Under the pieces are notes generated by a model, which saw only the letters and a program-made list of their open reading frames with translations, was not told where the DNA came from and did not search any database. A DNA stretch of 43,017 nt, taken from Acidobacteriota bacterium (GTDB taxonomy: Bacteria; Acidobacteriota; Terriglobia; Bryobacterales; Bryobacteraceae). This document shows positions 24,719 through 33,306 of the stretch, one piece after another. Made by a program: the position numbers and the translations under genes. The DNA lies in NCBI GenBank assembly GCA_016870995.1, contig VFZU01000043.1, positions 1 through 43,017 of the forward strand. Direction: 5' to 3'. Numbering within the stretch: the stretch's first letter is position 1; each line of letters opens with the position of its first letter.

Positions 24719-25134
24719 TTGCTGGTGTGATCGTGAATGATCTTCCAGCCATCCCTGGCTTTGCGGGCGACCAGCGAGTAGCGACCCGAGGCGGGACCAC
24801 CACCGGCCTCGGTGCGGTCGAGAACAAATTTGCCGAGGATGAGCGCGTGCTCTTTGCCGAGCATCTTCACTTCGATTTCTTCAAAGCGGAGCGTGCCCAT
24901 GTGGAGCTTGTCGGGATAATTCTTGCGGTAGCGGGCGAGCACGCCATCGTAGCCACGGGAGACCGCCTTGCCGACAAACGTGATGGACGGGGAGTTCTCG
25001 TAGCCGCGCACGAAATCATTGATATCGCCACGATTCCAGGCCTCGACCTGATCGGTGAGGACTTTTTTAATTGCGGCTTCTTCACTGGCCGCGAAGAGTG
25101 TGGCGGCAAGCAACAAACCAAGCATGTATCTCAT
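24715..25134 (-). CDS. secreted SnoaL/DUF4440-like (NTF2 fold) protein
   Basis: A 139-residue protein with a signal peptide (MRYMLGLLLAATLFAAS) followed by a typical NTF2-fold pattern: AIKKVLTDQVEAWNRGDINDFVRGY, an ITFVGKAVSRGYDGVLARYRKNYP segment, and a final SLVARKARDGWKIIHDHTSN. This matches the DUF4440/SnoaL-like family, whose members bind small hydrophobic ligands or act as minor enzymes. The start at 25134 is chosen for the signal; the frame is open to 25218. It is divergent from the MidA-type gene with only 17 bases between starts. No function is assigned beyond the fold. Confidence 0.75.
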   Translation of the reverse strand: MRYMLGLLLAATLFAASEEAAIKKVLTDQVEAWNRGDINDFVRGYENSPSITFVGKAVSRGYDGVLARYRKNYPDKLHMGTLRFEEIEVKMLGKEHALILGKFVLDRTEAGGGPASGRYSLVARKARDGWKIIHDHTSN

Positions 25135-25151
25135 GGACGAAACTATAGCTT

Positions 25152-26006
25152 GTGAATGAGCTGGAGCGCAAAATCGCGGATCGCATCGAGCGGGAGGGGC
25201 CGTTGCCTTTCTCGGCATTCATGGAAATGGCGCTTTATGACGATGAATATGGATACTACCGGGGCGATCCATTCGGAAGGGAAGGAGACTTCTTTACGGC
25301 ATCGCAGTTGCAACCGGTGTTTGGTGCTTATGTAGCGGCGCTGGCGCAAAGGCTCGACGCCGGCTTTGAGAAGCTGATCGACATTGGCGCGGGTCGCGGT
25401 GAAGTTGGTGAAGCCTTTGCCGAAGGCAAGTACGCGAGCGTTCGCAAGGGCGAGAAAATTCCGAAAACAAATCGTGCGATTTTGTTTTCGAACGAATTGA
25501 TCGATGCTTTGCCTGTGGATGTTGCCGGGCGTGATGGCGAAATTCTGAAGGTGGACTGGAATGGAGAGCGGCTCGTGTGGCAACCGCATGAGCCACGCGA
25601 AGGCGCAAGAGAGATGAGGCAGGGGGTGCGCGCTCATCTTGAGGAAGCGTATGAAGCGATCGATCAGGGGAGCTATGTGTTGATCGACTATGGCTATCGC
25701 GAAGGCGAGCACTTGAGATTCCCGACGGGAACGCTGATGAGTTATCGAAGACACACGGCGAGCGACGAGGTGTTGCGCGAGCCGGGCGTGCGAGACATCA
25801 CCGCGCATGTGGATTGGGCTGCGTTGTTGCGCGAAGCTCAGGATGTGGGATGGACTGTGAGGAGTGTCGAGACTTTGCGTGGGTCTTTGTTGAGCTTGGG
25901 TGAGGATACGCTCGCGAGCCTGAATTTATTGGGTGAAATGCAATTGAGGACTTTGCTGTTTGGCTTGGGTGAGAGCTTTGATGTGGTGGTGCTGGACAAA
26001 AAGTGA
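25152..26006 (+). CDS. SAM-dependent methyltransferase, MidA/NDUFAF7 type
   Basis: A 284-residue protein of the MidA (DUF185) family, related to the mitochondrial complex I assembly factor NDUFAF7, which methylates an arginine of a complex I subunit. Family landmarks: GPLPFSAFMEMALYDDEYGYYR at the N-terminus, FFTASQLQPVFGAYVAA, the SAM-binding LIDIGAGRGEVGEAF near residue 75, FSNELIDALPVDV, and a C-terminal RDITAHVDWAALL. Family members are commonly longer (~350-400), so this one is short. GTG start at 25152. No NADH dehydrogenase genes are nearby, so the target is an inference from the family. A hairpin terminator follows directly. Confidence 0.83.
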   Translation: MNELERKIADRIEREGPLPFSAFMEMALYDDEYGYYRGDPFGREGDFFTASQLQPVFGAYVAALAQRLDAGFEKLIDIGAGRGEVGEAFAEGKYASVRKGEKIPKTNRAILFSNELIDALPVDVAGRDGEILKVDWNGERLVWQPHEPREGAREMRQGVRAHLEEAYEAIDQGSYVLIDYGYREGEHLRFPTGTLMSYRRHTASDEVLREPGVRDITAHVDWAALLREAQDVGWTVRSVETLRGSLLSLGEDTLASLNLLGEMQLRTLLFGLGESFDVVVLDKK

Positions 26007-26007
26007 A

Positions 26008-26029
26008 GGGCCCCGATTTCGCGGGGCCC
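26008..26029. terminator. hairpin terminator between convergent genes
   Basis: GGGCCCCG (26008-26015) pairs perfectly with CGGGGCCC (26022-26029) around ATTTCG. On the minus strand it is followed within a few bases by TTTTT, so it should end the H1-like transcript and probably also the methyltransferase transcript. Confidence 0.7.
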
Positions 26030-26079
26030 GGTTAGTTGATAGATAAGACGCTAACGCTCTAATGAGCGTCGCTAGAAAA

Positions 26080-26232
26080 CTACTTCTTCTTGGCCGGAGC
26101 GGCTTTCTTCGCCGGAGCAGCCTTCTTGGCCGGAGCGGCTTTCTTCGCCGGAGCGGCCTTCTTGGCCGGAGCGGCTTTCTTCGCCGGAGCAGCCTTCTTG
26201 GCCGGGGCCTTCTTTGCAGTTGCGTTCATCAT
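26080..26232 (-). CDS. histone H1-like Lys/Ala/Pro repeat protein
   Basis: A very basic ~50-residue protein made almost wholly of PAKKAA units: after MMNATAKKAPA come six copies of KKAAPA and a final KKK. It resembles the C-terminal tail of eukaryotic histone H1 and bacterial H1-like proteins (HctB/AlgP/BphP types), which bind DNA through Lys-rich tails. There is no globular domain. The start at 26232 has AGGGAG ten bases upstream; 26229 and 26241 are nearby alternatives. A near-consensus promoter (26290-26318) and a terminator (26008-26029) bracket it, so it is a single-gene unit likely to be strongly transcribed. The plus strand is also open through the repeat, but gives a Phe/Ala- or Leu/Arg-rich shadow. 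Confidence 0.78.
   Translation of the reverse strand: MMNATAKKAPAKKAAPAKKAAPAKKAAPAKKAAPAKKAAPAKKAAPAKKK
26083..26214. repeat. 18/36-bp tandem repeat inside the H1-like gene
   Basis: An 18-bp unit coding for six residues (KKAAPA) repeats through most of the gene. Two codon variants (AAG AAG versus AAG AAA with GCC/GCG changes) largely alternate, giving a 36-bp higher-order period. Such arrays change length easily by slippage. Confidence 0.8.
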
Positions 26233-26259
26233 TCGGATCATTCTCCCTAACATCAATTT

Positions 26260-26280
26260 GAGTCCTCATGTGGAGGACTC
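26260..26280 (-). promoter_or_regulatory. 5' leader hairpin of the H1-like mRNA
   Basis: GAGTCCTC pairs with GAGGACTC in a perfect 8-bp stem with a five-base loop (26268-26272). Given the promoter at 26290-26318, the transcript would start near 26283, so the hairpin sits at its very 5' end, a position known to stabilise mRNAs or to act as a control element. Confidence 0.6.
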
Positions 26281-26289
26281 AGTACTTCA

Positions 26290-26318
26290 GATATAAAGTC
26301 TTTCGCAATTAAAGTCAA
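26290..26318 (-). promoter_or_regulatory. sigma-70-type promoter of the H1-like gene
   Basis: On the minus strand TTGACT (26318-26313) is followed after exactly 17 bases by TATATC (26295-26290). This is among the clearest -35/-10 pairs in the window and points at the H1-like gene. Confidence 0.65.
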
Positions 26319-26382
26319 GAGAAAAATGCATTCGATAAATGGCGAGGAGGCGAGTGCAAATTAAAAACATTTACAAGTAAAA

Positions 26383-27036
26383 TTGTTTTTGCGACTCTTT
26401 ACTCCATTCGTGCTCGTGATCGTTGCGTTGACAACGTCATGCGCGCACAACCGAAAGGCAAAGCCAGTAGCATCAGCACCGATACCTGTTGCGAGGCCAG
26501 TAAACATTGGCGATAGTGAACGTGGCATTGCAAGCTGGTATGGACATCCGTATCATGGCAAGCCAGCAGCAAACGGAGAAGTGTTCGACATGAATCAGAT
26601 GACAGCGGCGCATCGCACGATGCCGTTTGGCACATGGGTAAAGGTCGATAACGAGACAAACGGAAAAAGTGTAAAGGTGAGGATCACCGACCGCGGACCC
26701 TTCGTTGCCAACCGTGTCATTGATCTCTCAAAGAAGGCAGCCGAAGAGATCGAGATGATCGGAGCAGGCACAGCACCTGTGAAGCTCACTGTGATCGAAA
26801 CTCCACGCGGTGAAGCGAGAGAGAGTTATGGTGTGCAGGTGGCTGCAGTGAATCGCCGCGAAGAAGCCGAGAGGATCGCGAAGAGGTGGAAGCCTTCACG
26901 CGTGGTGGAGAAGGATGGTTCACCGAAGTTGTATCGAGTTGTGATCGGCGATGGATCGCGCGAGCAGGCGATGGAATTAAGGTTGAAATTGAAGGCAGAG
27001 GGGCAGGCGGGATTCGTCACCCGTCATGTACCCTGA
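26383..27036 (+). CDS. rlpA: RlpA family septal ring lytic transglycosylase/lipoprotein
   Basis: A 217-residue lipoprotein with a lipobox (LTTSC, Cys near residue 20). The double-psi beta-barrel domain spans about residues 48-140: GIASWYGHPYHGKPAANGEVFD, AAHRTMPFGTWVKV and ITDRGPFVANRVIDLS, including the catalytic Asp of this family. A SPOR domain (YGVQVAAVNRREEAERIAKRW…YRVVIGD) occupies the C-terminus. RlpA cleaves glycan strands lacking stem peptides, and SPOR targets it to septal denuded glycan. The TTG start at 26383 is chosen because it gives the full lipoprotein signal; no Shine-Dalgarno is seen. The amidase at 1364-2410 would create the denuded glycan that RlpA-type enzymes act on, though the genes are far apart. 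Confidence 0.88.
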   Translation: MFLRLFTPFVLVIVALTTSCAHNRKAKPVASAPIPVARPVNIGDSERGIASWYGHPYHGKPAANGEVFDMNQMTAAHRTMPFGTWVKVDNETNGKSVKVRITDRGPFVANRVIDLSKKAAEEIEMIGAGTAPVKLTVIETPRGEARESYGVQVAAVNRREEAERIAKRWKPSRVVEKDGSPKLYRVVIGDGSREQAMELRLKLKAEGQAGFVTRHVP

Positions 27037-27125
27037 AAGCACCGCGAAAAAAATATGCAGTGTCTGCGAAATATATCTGTAGATTTTTGACGGCCTCGGG
27101 CCACTACCTCAGAGGTGTAGTTTCT

Positions 27126-28178
27126 ATGCGTCCATCTATCGAGGAAAACCTGAAAGTTCTGATCGGCCACTCGCCGAGGATGCTGCAATTGCAGCGCTTG
27201 ATTGACAAGCTTGGGCGTTGCCGCTGGCCGGTGTTGGTGCTGGGCGAAACGGGAACGGGCAAGGAAGTTGTGGCACGGTCCATTCACAATGTGTTGAATG
27301 ATGGTCCGTTTGTCACGGTCGATTGTTCGTCGATGGTTGGCCCGCTGATGGAAAGCGAATTGTTCGGCTATGTAAAAGGTGCGTTCACGGGCGCGAACAA
27401 TGCAAAGGCCGGATTGATTGAACTCGCCAACGGGGGCACGGCGTTTCTTGACGAGATCGGAGAACTGCCGCTTGAGTTGCAGGCGAAGCTGTTGCGCGTG
27501 CTGCAGGAGAAAGAATTTCGGCCTGTGGGTGGCCTGACCCAGAAGCGCGCAGATTTTCGCGTGATCGCGGCGACAAACCGGGATCTGGCGAAAGAAGTGG
27601 AGAAGGGGAATTTCAGACGCGACCTTTACTACCGCTTGAATGTAGTGACACTGCGACTGACTCCGCTCAAAGACCGGCGTGAAGATGTGCCGCATCTGGT
27701 ATCGCACTTTCTGAGACGCTATGGCCGGATGCAGAGCATGGACCCGGAAGTATTGGAGGCCATGCTGACCTACGAGTGGCCGGGCAATGTGAGAGAACTC
27801 GAGAACTGCGTGCAACATATGCTGGCGGTGAATTCCGGCCCCGCGTTTCATCGCCAGGATCTGCCTTCGAGTATGCTGAATGCATTGCAGAGGCGACCTG
27901 TCGCTCCGCCGCAAGGCTACAGTACTCCGCCGATGTTTGCACCAGAGCCGATGATGGCCGCACCGCCGCCTGCGTTTGTACATTCCAGCGGAGCAGCGAC
28001 GGGTGTTGCGCTTTCACCTGTGCCGGTGGTGCCACTGGCTGAGCTAGAGAGGCAGGCGATCCTGCGAGCTCTGGAATACACCAAGGGCGACCGGCTGACG
28101 GCCGCCTCGCTGCTCGGCATCGGGCGGACCACGCTCTATCGCAAGTTGAAAGAGTACGAGCTCGGCGAAGAAGCTTGA
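27126..28178 (+). CDS. sigma-54-dependent transcriptional activator without sensor domain
   Basis: A 350-residue bacterial enhancer-binding protein. The AAA+ domain begins almost at the N-terminus: Walker A GETGTGKE at 40-47, the sigma-54 contact loop GAFTGA at 85-90, Walker B AFLDEIG near 106-112, and the Arg-finger region [11 protein letters not shown] Pro/Ala-rich linker (~250-300) leads to a Fis-type helix-turn-helix at the C-terminus ([19 protein letters not shown]). No receiver, GAF or PAS domain precedes the AAA part, as in PspF, so activity must be controlled by a separate protein or by level. The ATG at 27126 is the natural start; the frame stays open upstream through the end of rlpA without family similarity. 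The receiver-containing gene follows by 36 bases. Confidence 0.9.
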   Translation: MRPSIEENLKVLIGHSPRMLQLQRLIDKLGRCRWPVLVLGETGTGKEVVARSIHNVLNDGPFVTVDCSSMVGPLMESELFGYVKGAFTGANNAKAGLIELANGGTAFLDEIGELPLELQAKLLRVLQEKEFRPVGGLTQKRADFRVIAATNRDLAKEVEKGNFRRDLYYRLNVVTLRLTPLKDRREDVPHLVSHFLRRYGRMQSMDPEVLEAMLTYEWPGNVRELENCVQHMLAVNSGPAFHRQDLPSSMLNALQRRPVAPPQGYSTPPMFAPEPMMAAPPPAFVHSSGAATGVALSPVPVVPLAELERQAILRALEYTKGDRLTAASLLGIGRTTLYRKLKEYELGEEA

Positions 28179-28214
28179 GAATATCGGGTCCTTCGCCGCA
28201 CTTTCACCATAAGA

Positions 28215-29162
28215 ATGCGCAAGAAGTACACCCGAATTCTGTTGCTTGAAGACAGCCTGGCTGACGCTGGTTTTCTTCGAGAGGCCCTGGGAGAGCTGGA
28301 AGAGCTTCGCAATGGAAATACCTGGCTGAGTCCGCTTGAGATTTGCGATGCCGAGACGCTTGAGGAAGCAACGCTGCTGTTGAAAGACATCAGCTTCGAT
28401 GCAATCCTGGCGGACTTGTGGGTGCCGGACAGCAGCGGGATACAAACCTTTCAACGGCTGAAGGCTGCTGCGCAGAACATTCCGATTCTTGTGTTGATGG
28501 GCGGCGAAGATGCCACGCTCACCGTGAAGCTGATGCAGGAGGGGGCGCAGGATGTGCTGGTGAAGCACGAGGTGGACTGTACGCCGCTTGGCCGTGCGAT
28601 CCGGTGTGCGATCGAACGCAATCGCATTGCGACGGGGCTGCGGCGCATGAGTGTTCGCGATGAGATCACGGGCCTGCTGAACTTCACTGGGTTTGTGCAA
28701 ATGGGTGAGCCCTACTGCAGATTGCTGCGACGCAAGGGGACCAGCGTGCCGGCAGCATCGTGCGCGTTTTTTCAATTGACGAATCTCCATGCGGTAGCAG
28801 ACCTGGGAGGCAGGCAGGAAGAAGAGTGGCTGCTAGTGGAGCTGGGCGAGATGATGCGTGCGTTCTCAACCGAAGTCGACTTGATGGCGTACTTTGGCGG
28901 AGGGCGGTTTGCGATCTTGAGCCCGGACCGCTGCGGCATCGTGCTGCATGCGGCATTGCGACGCCTGGCTGATGAGATTCGCATGAAGGCCATCTCGCGG
29001 GGGATGCCTGTGGAGCTTCAAGTACAAATCTCCGCTGGCGAGCTGGGTGAAGCGAACGGTTGGCAACTGGATAGTCTTCTCGATGAAGTGGAAGAAGGGC
29101 TGTGGGAGAATAGGCCCTTCGAGAAGACGTGCGAAACCGAGGCTCAGGCAGTGCTGCAGTAA
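28215..29162 (+). CDS. response regulator receiver with degenerate GGDEF domain
   Basis: A 315-residue two-domain signalling protein. The receiver spans about residues 5-135, with ILLLEDS and the phospho-acceptor D67 in FDAILADLWVPDSSG, and a late VKHEVD instead of the usual KP loop. A diguanylate-cyclase-like domain starts at VRDEITGLLNFTGF (~148) but the signature loop reads GGGRF (228-232) instead of GGDEF, so cyclase activity should be lost. It may instead bind c-di-GMP or GTP or act as a pure protein partner. It lies between the sensorless sigma-54 activator and a glycosyltransferase, so a role in regulating that activator is possible but not shown. Confidence 0.8.
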   Translation: MRKKYTRILLLEDSLADAGFLREALGELEELRNGNTWLSPLEICDAETLEEATLLLKDISFDAILADLWVPDSSGIQTFQRLKAAAQNIPILVLMGGEDATLTVKLMQEGAQDVLVKHEVDCTPLGRAIRCAIERNRIATGLRRMSVRDEITGLLNFTGFVQMGEPYCRLLRRKGTSVPAASCAFFQLTNLHAVADLGGRQEEEWLLVELGEMMRAFSTEVDLMAYFGGGRFAILSPDRCGIVLHAALRRLADEIRMKAISRGMPVELQVQISAGELGEANGWQLDSLLDEVEEGLWENRPFEKTCETEAQAVLQ

Positions 29163-30145
29163 TCGGCTTGGATGCGACCAGCTCCGTTGGAAAAGAACTG
29201 AGCGGGGTGGGCAAGTATTCACTGCATCTGATGGATACCCTCGCACAGCTTCAGAATGGGCCGCTATTGCGTCGCTACTATCGACCGCACCGTTGGGTGC
29301 GGGCGCCCTTCCCCAAGCGCCTATTGTTTGATTCTGCGCCCAATGTGGATTTGTTTCATGGCCTCAATCAACGATTGCCGCGACGAGGGCGCGCGAAAAT
29401 GGTCAGTACATTTCACGATCTTTTTGTTTTAAGCGGTGAATACTCGACGGCTGACTTTCGCACACGGTTTGCGGGGCAGGCGCGCGAGGCTGCGGATCGT
29501 AGCGATCGCATCATTGCGGTGAGTGAGTTTACGAAGCGCCAAGTGGTGGAGTATCTCGGGTATCCGAAAGAACAGATTGCAGTGGTGCCGCATGGGGTTG
29601 TGATGCCTTTGTCTGTCAGCCCGATTGATGCGCGAGAAAAGATCGTGCTGAGCGTTGGGGCCGTGCAGAAGCGCAAGAACACACGACGCCTGATTGAGGC
29701 CTTTCAAGCGATGGGTGGCGATTGGCAATTGTGGATCGCGGGTAGTGCGGGCTTTGCCGCAGAAGAAATGCTGAAGGATGTGCCGCCGAATGTCAGGGTG
29801 TTGGGTTATGTTTCGGATCGCGAACTGGAGACGCTTTATCGGCGTGCCGCGGTGCTTGCGTTTCCTAGTCTGGATGAAGGGTTTGGAATTCCCGTGCTGG
29901 AGGCGATGGCACACGGGGTTGCTGTGCTGACGTCGAACCGCTCTGCGTTGCCGGAGGTGGCTGGAGACGCGGCCTTGATTGTGGATCCTTTTGAAACCGA
30001 GGCGATTGCGGAAGGGCTCAAACAGTTGGAGTCGATTGAAGCGCGAAGTGAATTCGTCGCCAAAGGGCTTGAGCGCGCACGGGAGTTCTCGTGGGAGGGA
30101 AGTGCCGCGATGACAGCGGCAGTTTATGGGGAATTGCTGAACTAG
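29129..30145 (+). CDS. glycosyltransferase family 4 (group 1)
   Basis: A 338-residue GT-B glycosyltransferase. The N-terminal half shows a Gly-rich acceptor loop (SGVGKYSLHLMDTLA) and STFHDLFVL; SDRIIAVSEFTKRQVVEYLG is typical of family 4. The C-terminal donor-binding half has VLSVGAVQKRKNTRRLIEAF and the EX7E-type motif FPSLDEGFGIPVLEAMAHGVAVLTSNRSALPEVAGDAA. It transfers a sugar from a nucleotide sugar, likely to a surface polysaccharide. The GTG start at 29129 overlaps the previous gene by 34 bases; a TTG at 29166 is an alternative. Its stop codon lies within the first unit of a 16-bp tandem repeat. Confidence 0.88.
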   Translation: MRNRGSGSAAVIGLDATSSVGKELSGVGKYSLHLMDTLAQLQNGPLLRRYYRPHRWVRAPFPKRLLFDSAPNVDLFHGLNQRLPRRGRAKMVSTFHDLFVLSGEYSTADFRTRFAGQAREAADRSDRIIAVSEFTKRQVVEYLGYPKEQIAVVPHGVVMPLSVSPIDAREKIVLSVGAVQKRKNTRRLIEAFQAMGGDWQLWIAGSAGFAAEEMLKDVPPNVRVLGYVSDRELETLYRRAAVLAFPSLDEGFGIPVLEAMAHGVAVLTSNRSALPEVAGDAALIVDPFETEAIAEGLKQLESIEARSEFVAKGLERAREFSWEGSAAMTAAVYGELLN

Positions 30146-30222
30146 CGAGGAGCTGTGTTAGCGAGGAGTTGTGTTAGCGAGGAGCTGTGTTAGCGAGGAG
30201 TTGTGTTAGCGAGGAGTTGTGT
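30143..30222. repeat. five tandem copies of a 16-bp unit
   Basis: TAGCGAGGAGYTGTGT repeats five times without spacer (30143, 30159, 30175, 30191, 30207). Only position 11 varies, in the order C, T, C, T, T. The array starts exactly at the stop codon of the glycosyltransferase gene and ends at the first base of the stop codon of the convergent small gene, so it fills the whole gap between them. No hairpin is apparent. Confidence 0.9.
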
Positions 30223-30509
30223 TATCTCGGATCTTCGTCTAGCGAGATCTTGAGCGCCTTGAGGAACTTTGTGTCTTGGGAGTTCCAGCTCATCTTGCCG
30301 GTGGCCTCGAAGGATTCGGGCATCTCGGTGTGCTCGTCAGTTTCGTCTTCGCGTTTGTTGAATCCGATCGTTGCTTCCAGAACAAGGAAGACGTCGTAGC
30401 CGGCGCGCTTGATGTCACCAATGGCTGCAGCGATGCTCTCAGAATCCGATAAGGACTCGTTGATAGCATTGCCGAGCTCTTGCATTAAGTCTTTAAGGTT
30501 CTCGTCCAT
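30222..30509 (-). CDS. small acidic protein of unknown function
   Basis: A ~95-residue acidic, mostly helical protein (MDENLKDLMQELGNAINESLSDSESIAAAIGDIKRAGYDVFLVLEATIGF…), with an Asp/Glu-rich second half. I do not recognise the family. The ATG at 30509 is preferred to a GTG at 30521. The stop lies at the edge of the 16-bp tandem repeat. It is divergent from the small membrane protein gene. No signal peptide or membrane segment is present, so it is cytoplasmic. Confidence 0.7.
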   Translation of the reverse strand: MDENLKDLMQELGNAINESLSDSESIAAAIGDIKRAGYDVFLVLEATIGFNKREDETDEHTEMPESFEATGKMSWNSQDTKFLKALKISLDEDPR

Positions 30510-30585
30510 GCGCCTTTCCACTCACAGAATACCACTCACTCTTATCGAACGCGCGCGGCTTTGTTAGCATGAAATTTGCATTTCG

Positions 30586-30837
30586 ATGAAACGCTTCTTG
30601 CAAGCTTTTATGCCCGGAGTGATCAAGCCTCTCCACATCCTGTGGAATGAGCTGATCGGGTTTTTCTTTGCAGTGTTCGCCATTGTCATCCTGGCCAGCT
30701 TTCTGCGAGGAGTATGGGACTTTAAAGGGGATAGCGAGAGCCTGGGGCGGCTGGTGCTGATGGGGTTTGCGTTTCTGGTCATGGCTTATTACGGGTTGCA
30801 GAGTTTTTTCAAGGCGCGCAAGATCGGAAAGTCATAG
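30586..30837 (+). CDS. small two-helix membrane protein
   Basis: An 83-residue protein with two hydrophobic segments (LIGFFFAVFAIVILASFL near 23-40, LVLMGFAFLVMAYYGLQSFF near 56-75) and a Lys/Arg-rich end. The family is not recognised. It is in the same frame as the acyl-CoA mutase gene that follows: its TAG is separated from the mutase ATG by one codon (CGT), so the two are surely co-transcribed and could be translationally coupled. Confidence 0.65.
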   Translation: MKRFLQAFMPGVIKPLHILWNELIGFFFAVFAIVILASFLRGVWDFKGDSESLGRLVLMGFAFLVMAYYGLQSFFKARKIGKS

Positions 30838-30840
30838 CGT

Positions 30841-32331
<1,491 letters not shown>

Positions 32332-32557
32332 CCCTTAGTACAAGGGAAAGGGGTGGATCAAAAAGCGCTCTCCGTCTCTCTCTGTTGATAGGACGAACGA
32401 GAACGGCGGATGTTAAGTTCCCTCAGGAAAAAATAAATAGAAGTTGGGATGAAGCGGAGGGACCGGCCCTAAATTTGCATTTGCCTTCATGGACCAAAAA
32501 CGGGTTCCACTGACGCTATTGCTAATGTAGGCTCTATCTTATTGGAGGTATCGGATT

Positions 32558-32830
32558 GTGGCGAAGGCGCTCAATGGTTCAGTTGGCAAGGGTGCACGCA
32601 ACCAATTTGAAGATGTAGTGGTGGTGCAGTACCTGTTGAATTGTGTTCCGGCAAAGAAGGGTGGGCCGGAGGCGGAGTTGGTTCTCGATGGGCTGTGCGG
32701 GCCAAAGACGAATGCAGCGATCAGCCAATATCAATCAACCAATCTGGGATTTGCCGATGGGCGCGTGGATGCTGGCGGGAAGACGTTCCACTCTTTGCGC
32801 GGGTTTGATTCGTACCCAATCAGGAACTGA
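32558..32830 (+). CDS. peptidoglycan-binding-like domain protein
   Basis: A 90-residue protein resembling a PG_binding_1 domain: NQFEDVVVVQYLLN, LVLDGLCGPKTNAAISQYQSTNLGFADGRVDAGGKTFHSL. Such domains occur in cell-wall enzymes and also in proteins exported by contractile systems. The GTG start has GGAGGT eight bases upstream. It stops at 32830, but the frame shifted by one base continues at once with a Trp/Gly-rich stretch running into the next gene, so the true protein may be longer: one extra C in the CCC at 32815-32817 would join them. Confidence 0.7.
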   Translation: MAKALNGSVGKGARNQFEDVVVVQYLLNCVPAKKGGPEAELVLDGLCGPKTNAAISQYQSTNLGFADGRVDAGGKTFHSLRGFDSYPIRN

Positions 32831-32943
32831 ACCTGCCGAGCCGACCTTCGAATGAACATAAGTGGGGAGGCAAGAAGGGAGGCACGCCGAGCTGGAATGC
32901 TTGGGACCCCTGGGGCTACTACAACCCTGCCGGCGAATACTAC

Positions 32944-33306
32944 ATGGTTGATGGCAAACAGCCGCCTTCGAAGATGGGCGACCACGGGCATAAGGAGCCA
33001 CAGCAAAGCTGGCCCGGAGGCAAGGATCAGTCGTGGCCAGGAGGTAAGCAAGGCGGAGGTGGAGATCCATGGGGTAAGCAAAGTGGTGGCGGACACGTGG
33101 GAAGCAAACAAGGCGGGGGCGATCCATGGGGCAAGCAGAGTGGTGGTGGCGGCAATTCAGGCGGCAAGCAGGGCGGCGGTGGATTCTGGCAACAGGTAAC
33201 CGATTGGGCCTCGGGAGGCGGCGGTAAGGAAAGCGGCGCGCCCCAAGAGCACGAGAGCGTAAAGGGCTACGGCAAGGATGGTGGTGGCATTGTTGGCAAG
33301 TTCTAG
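32944..33306 (+). CDS. glycine-rich repeat protein, probably the C-terminal part of the preceding gene
   Basis: A 120-residue low-complexity segment with repeats of the type QSWPGGK, DPWGKQSGGG, KQGGGG. It is hydrophilic apart from Trp and has no known domain. The first ATG is at 32944, without a ribosome site, yet the frame is open from 32809 and codes for a similar Trp/Gly/Tyr-rich peptide (SWNAWDPWGYYNPAGEYYMVDG). It is therefore more likely the tail of the peptidoglycan-binding protein, split from it by a one-base change. It overlaps the SET gene by 29 bases. Confidence 0.55.
   Translation: MVDGKQPPSKMGDHGHKEPQQSWPGGKDQSWPGGKQGGGGDPWGKQSGGGHVGSKQGGGDPWGKQSGGGGNSGGKQGGGGFWQQVTDWASGGGGKESGAPQEHESVKGYGKDGGGIVGKF

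Noticed and set aside
26062-26296. Plus-strand frames through the Lys/Ala/Pro repeat (Leu/Arg/Ser- and Phe/Ala/Gly-rich peptides)
   Set aside because: Promoter, ribosome site and terminator all fit the minus-strand H1-like gene; the plus-strand peptides are mirror products of the same DNA repeat.
26886-27125. N-terminal extension of the sigma-54 activator running back into rlpA
   Set aside because: The frame is open, but the peptide is out of frame within rlpA coding sequence and lacks sensor-domain features; the ATG at 27126 begins directly before the AAA+ domain.
30143-30222. CRISPR-like array
   Set aside because: Units are 16 bp, contiguous and without spacers, with no cas genes; it is a simple tandem repeat.
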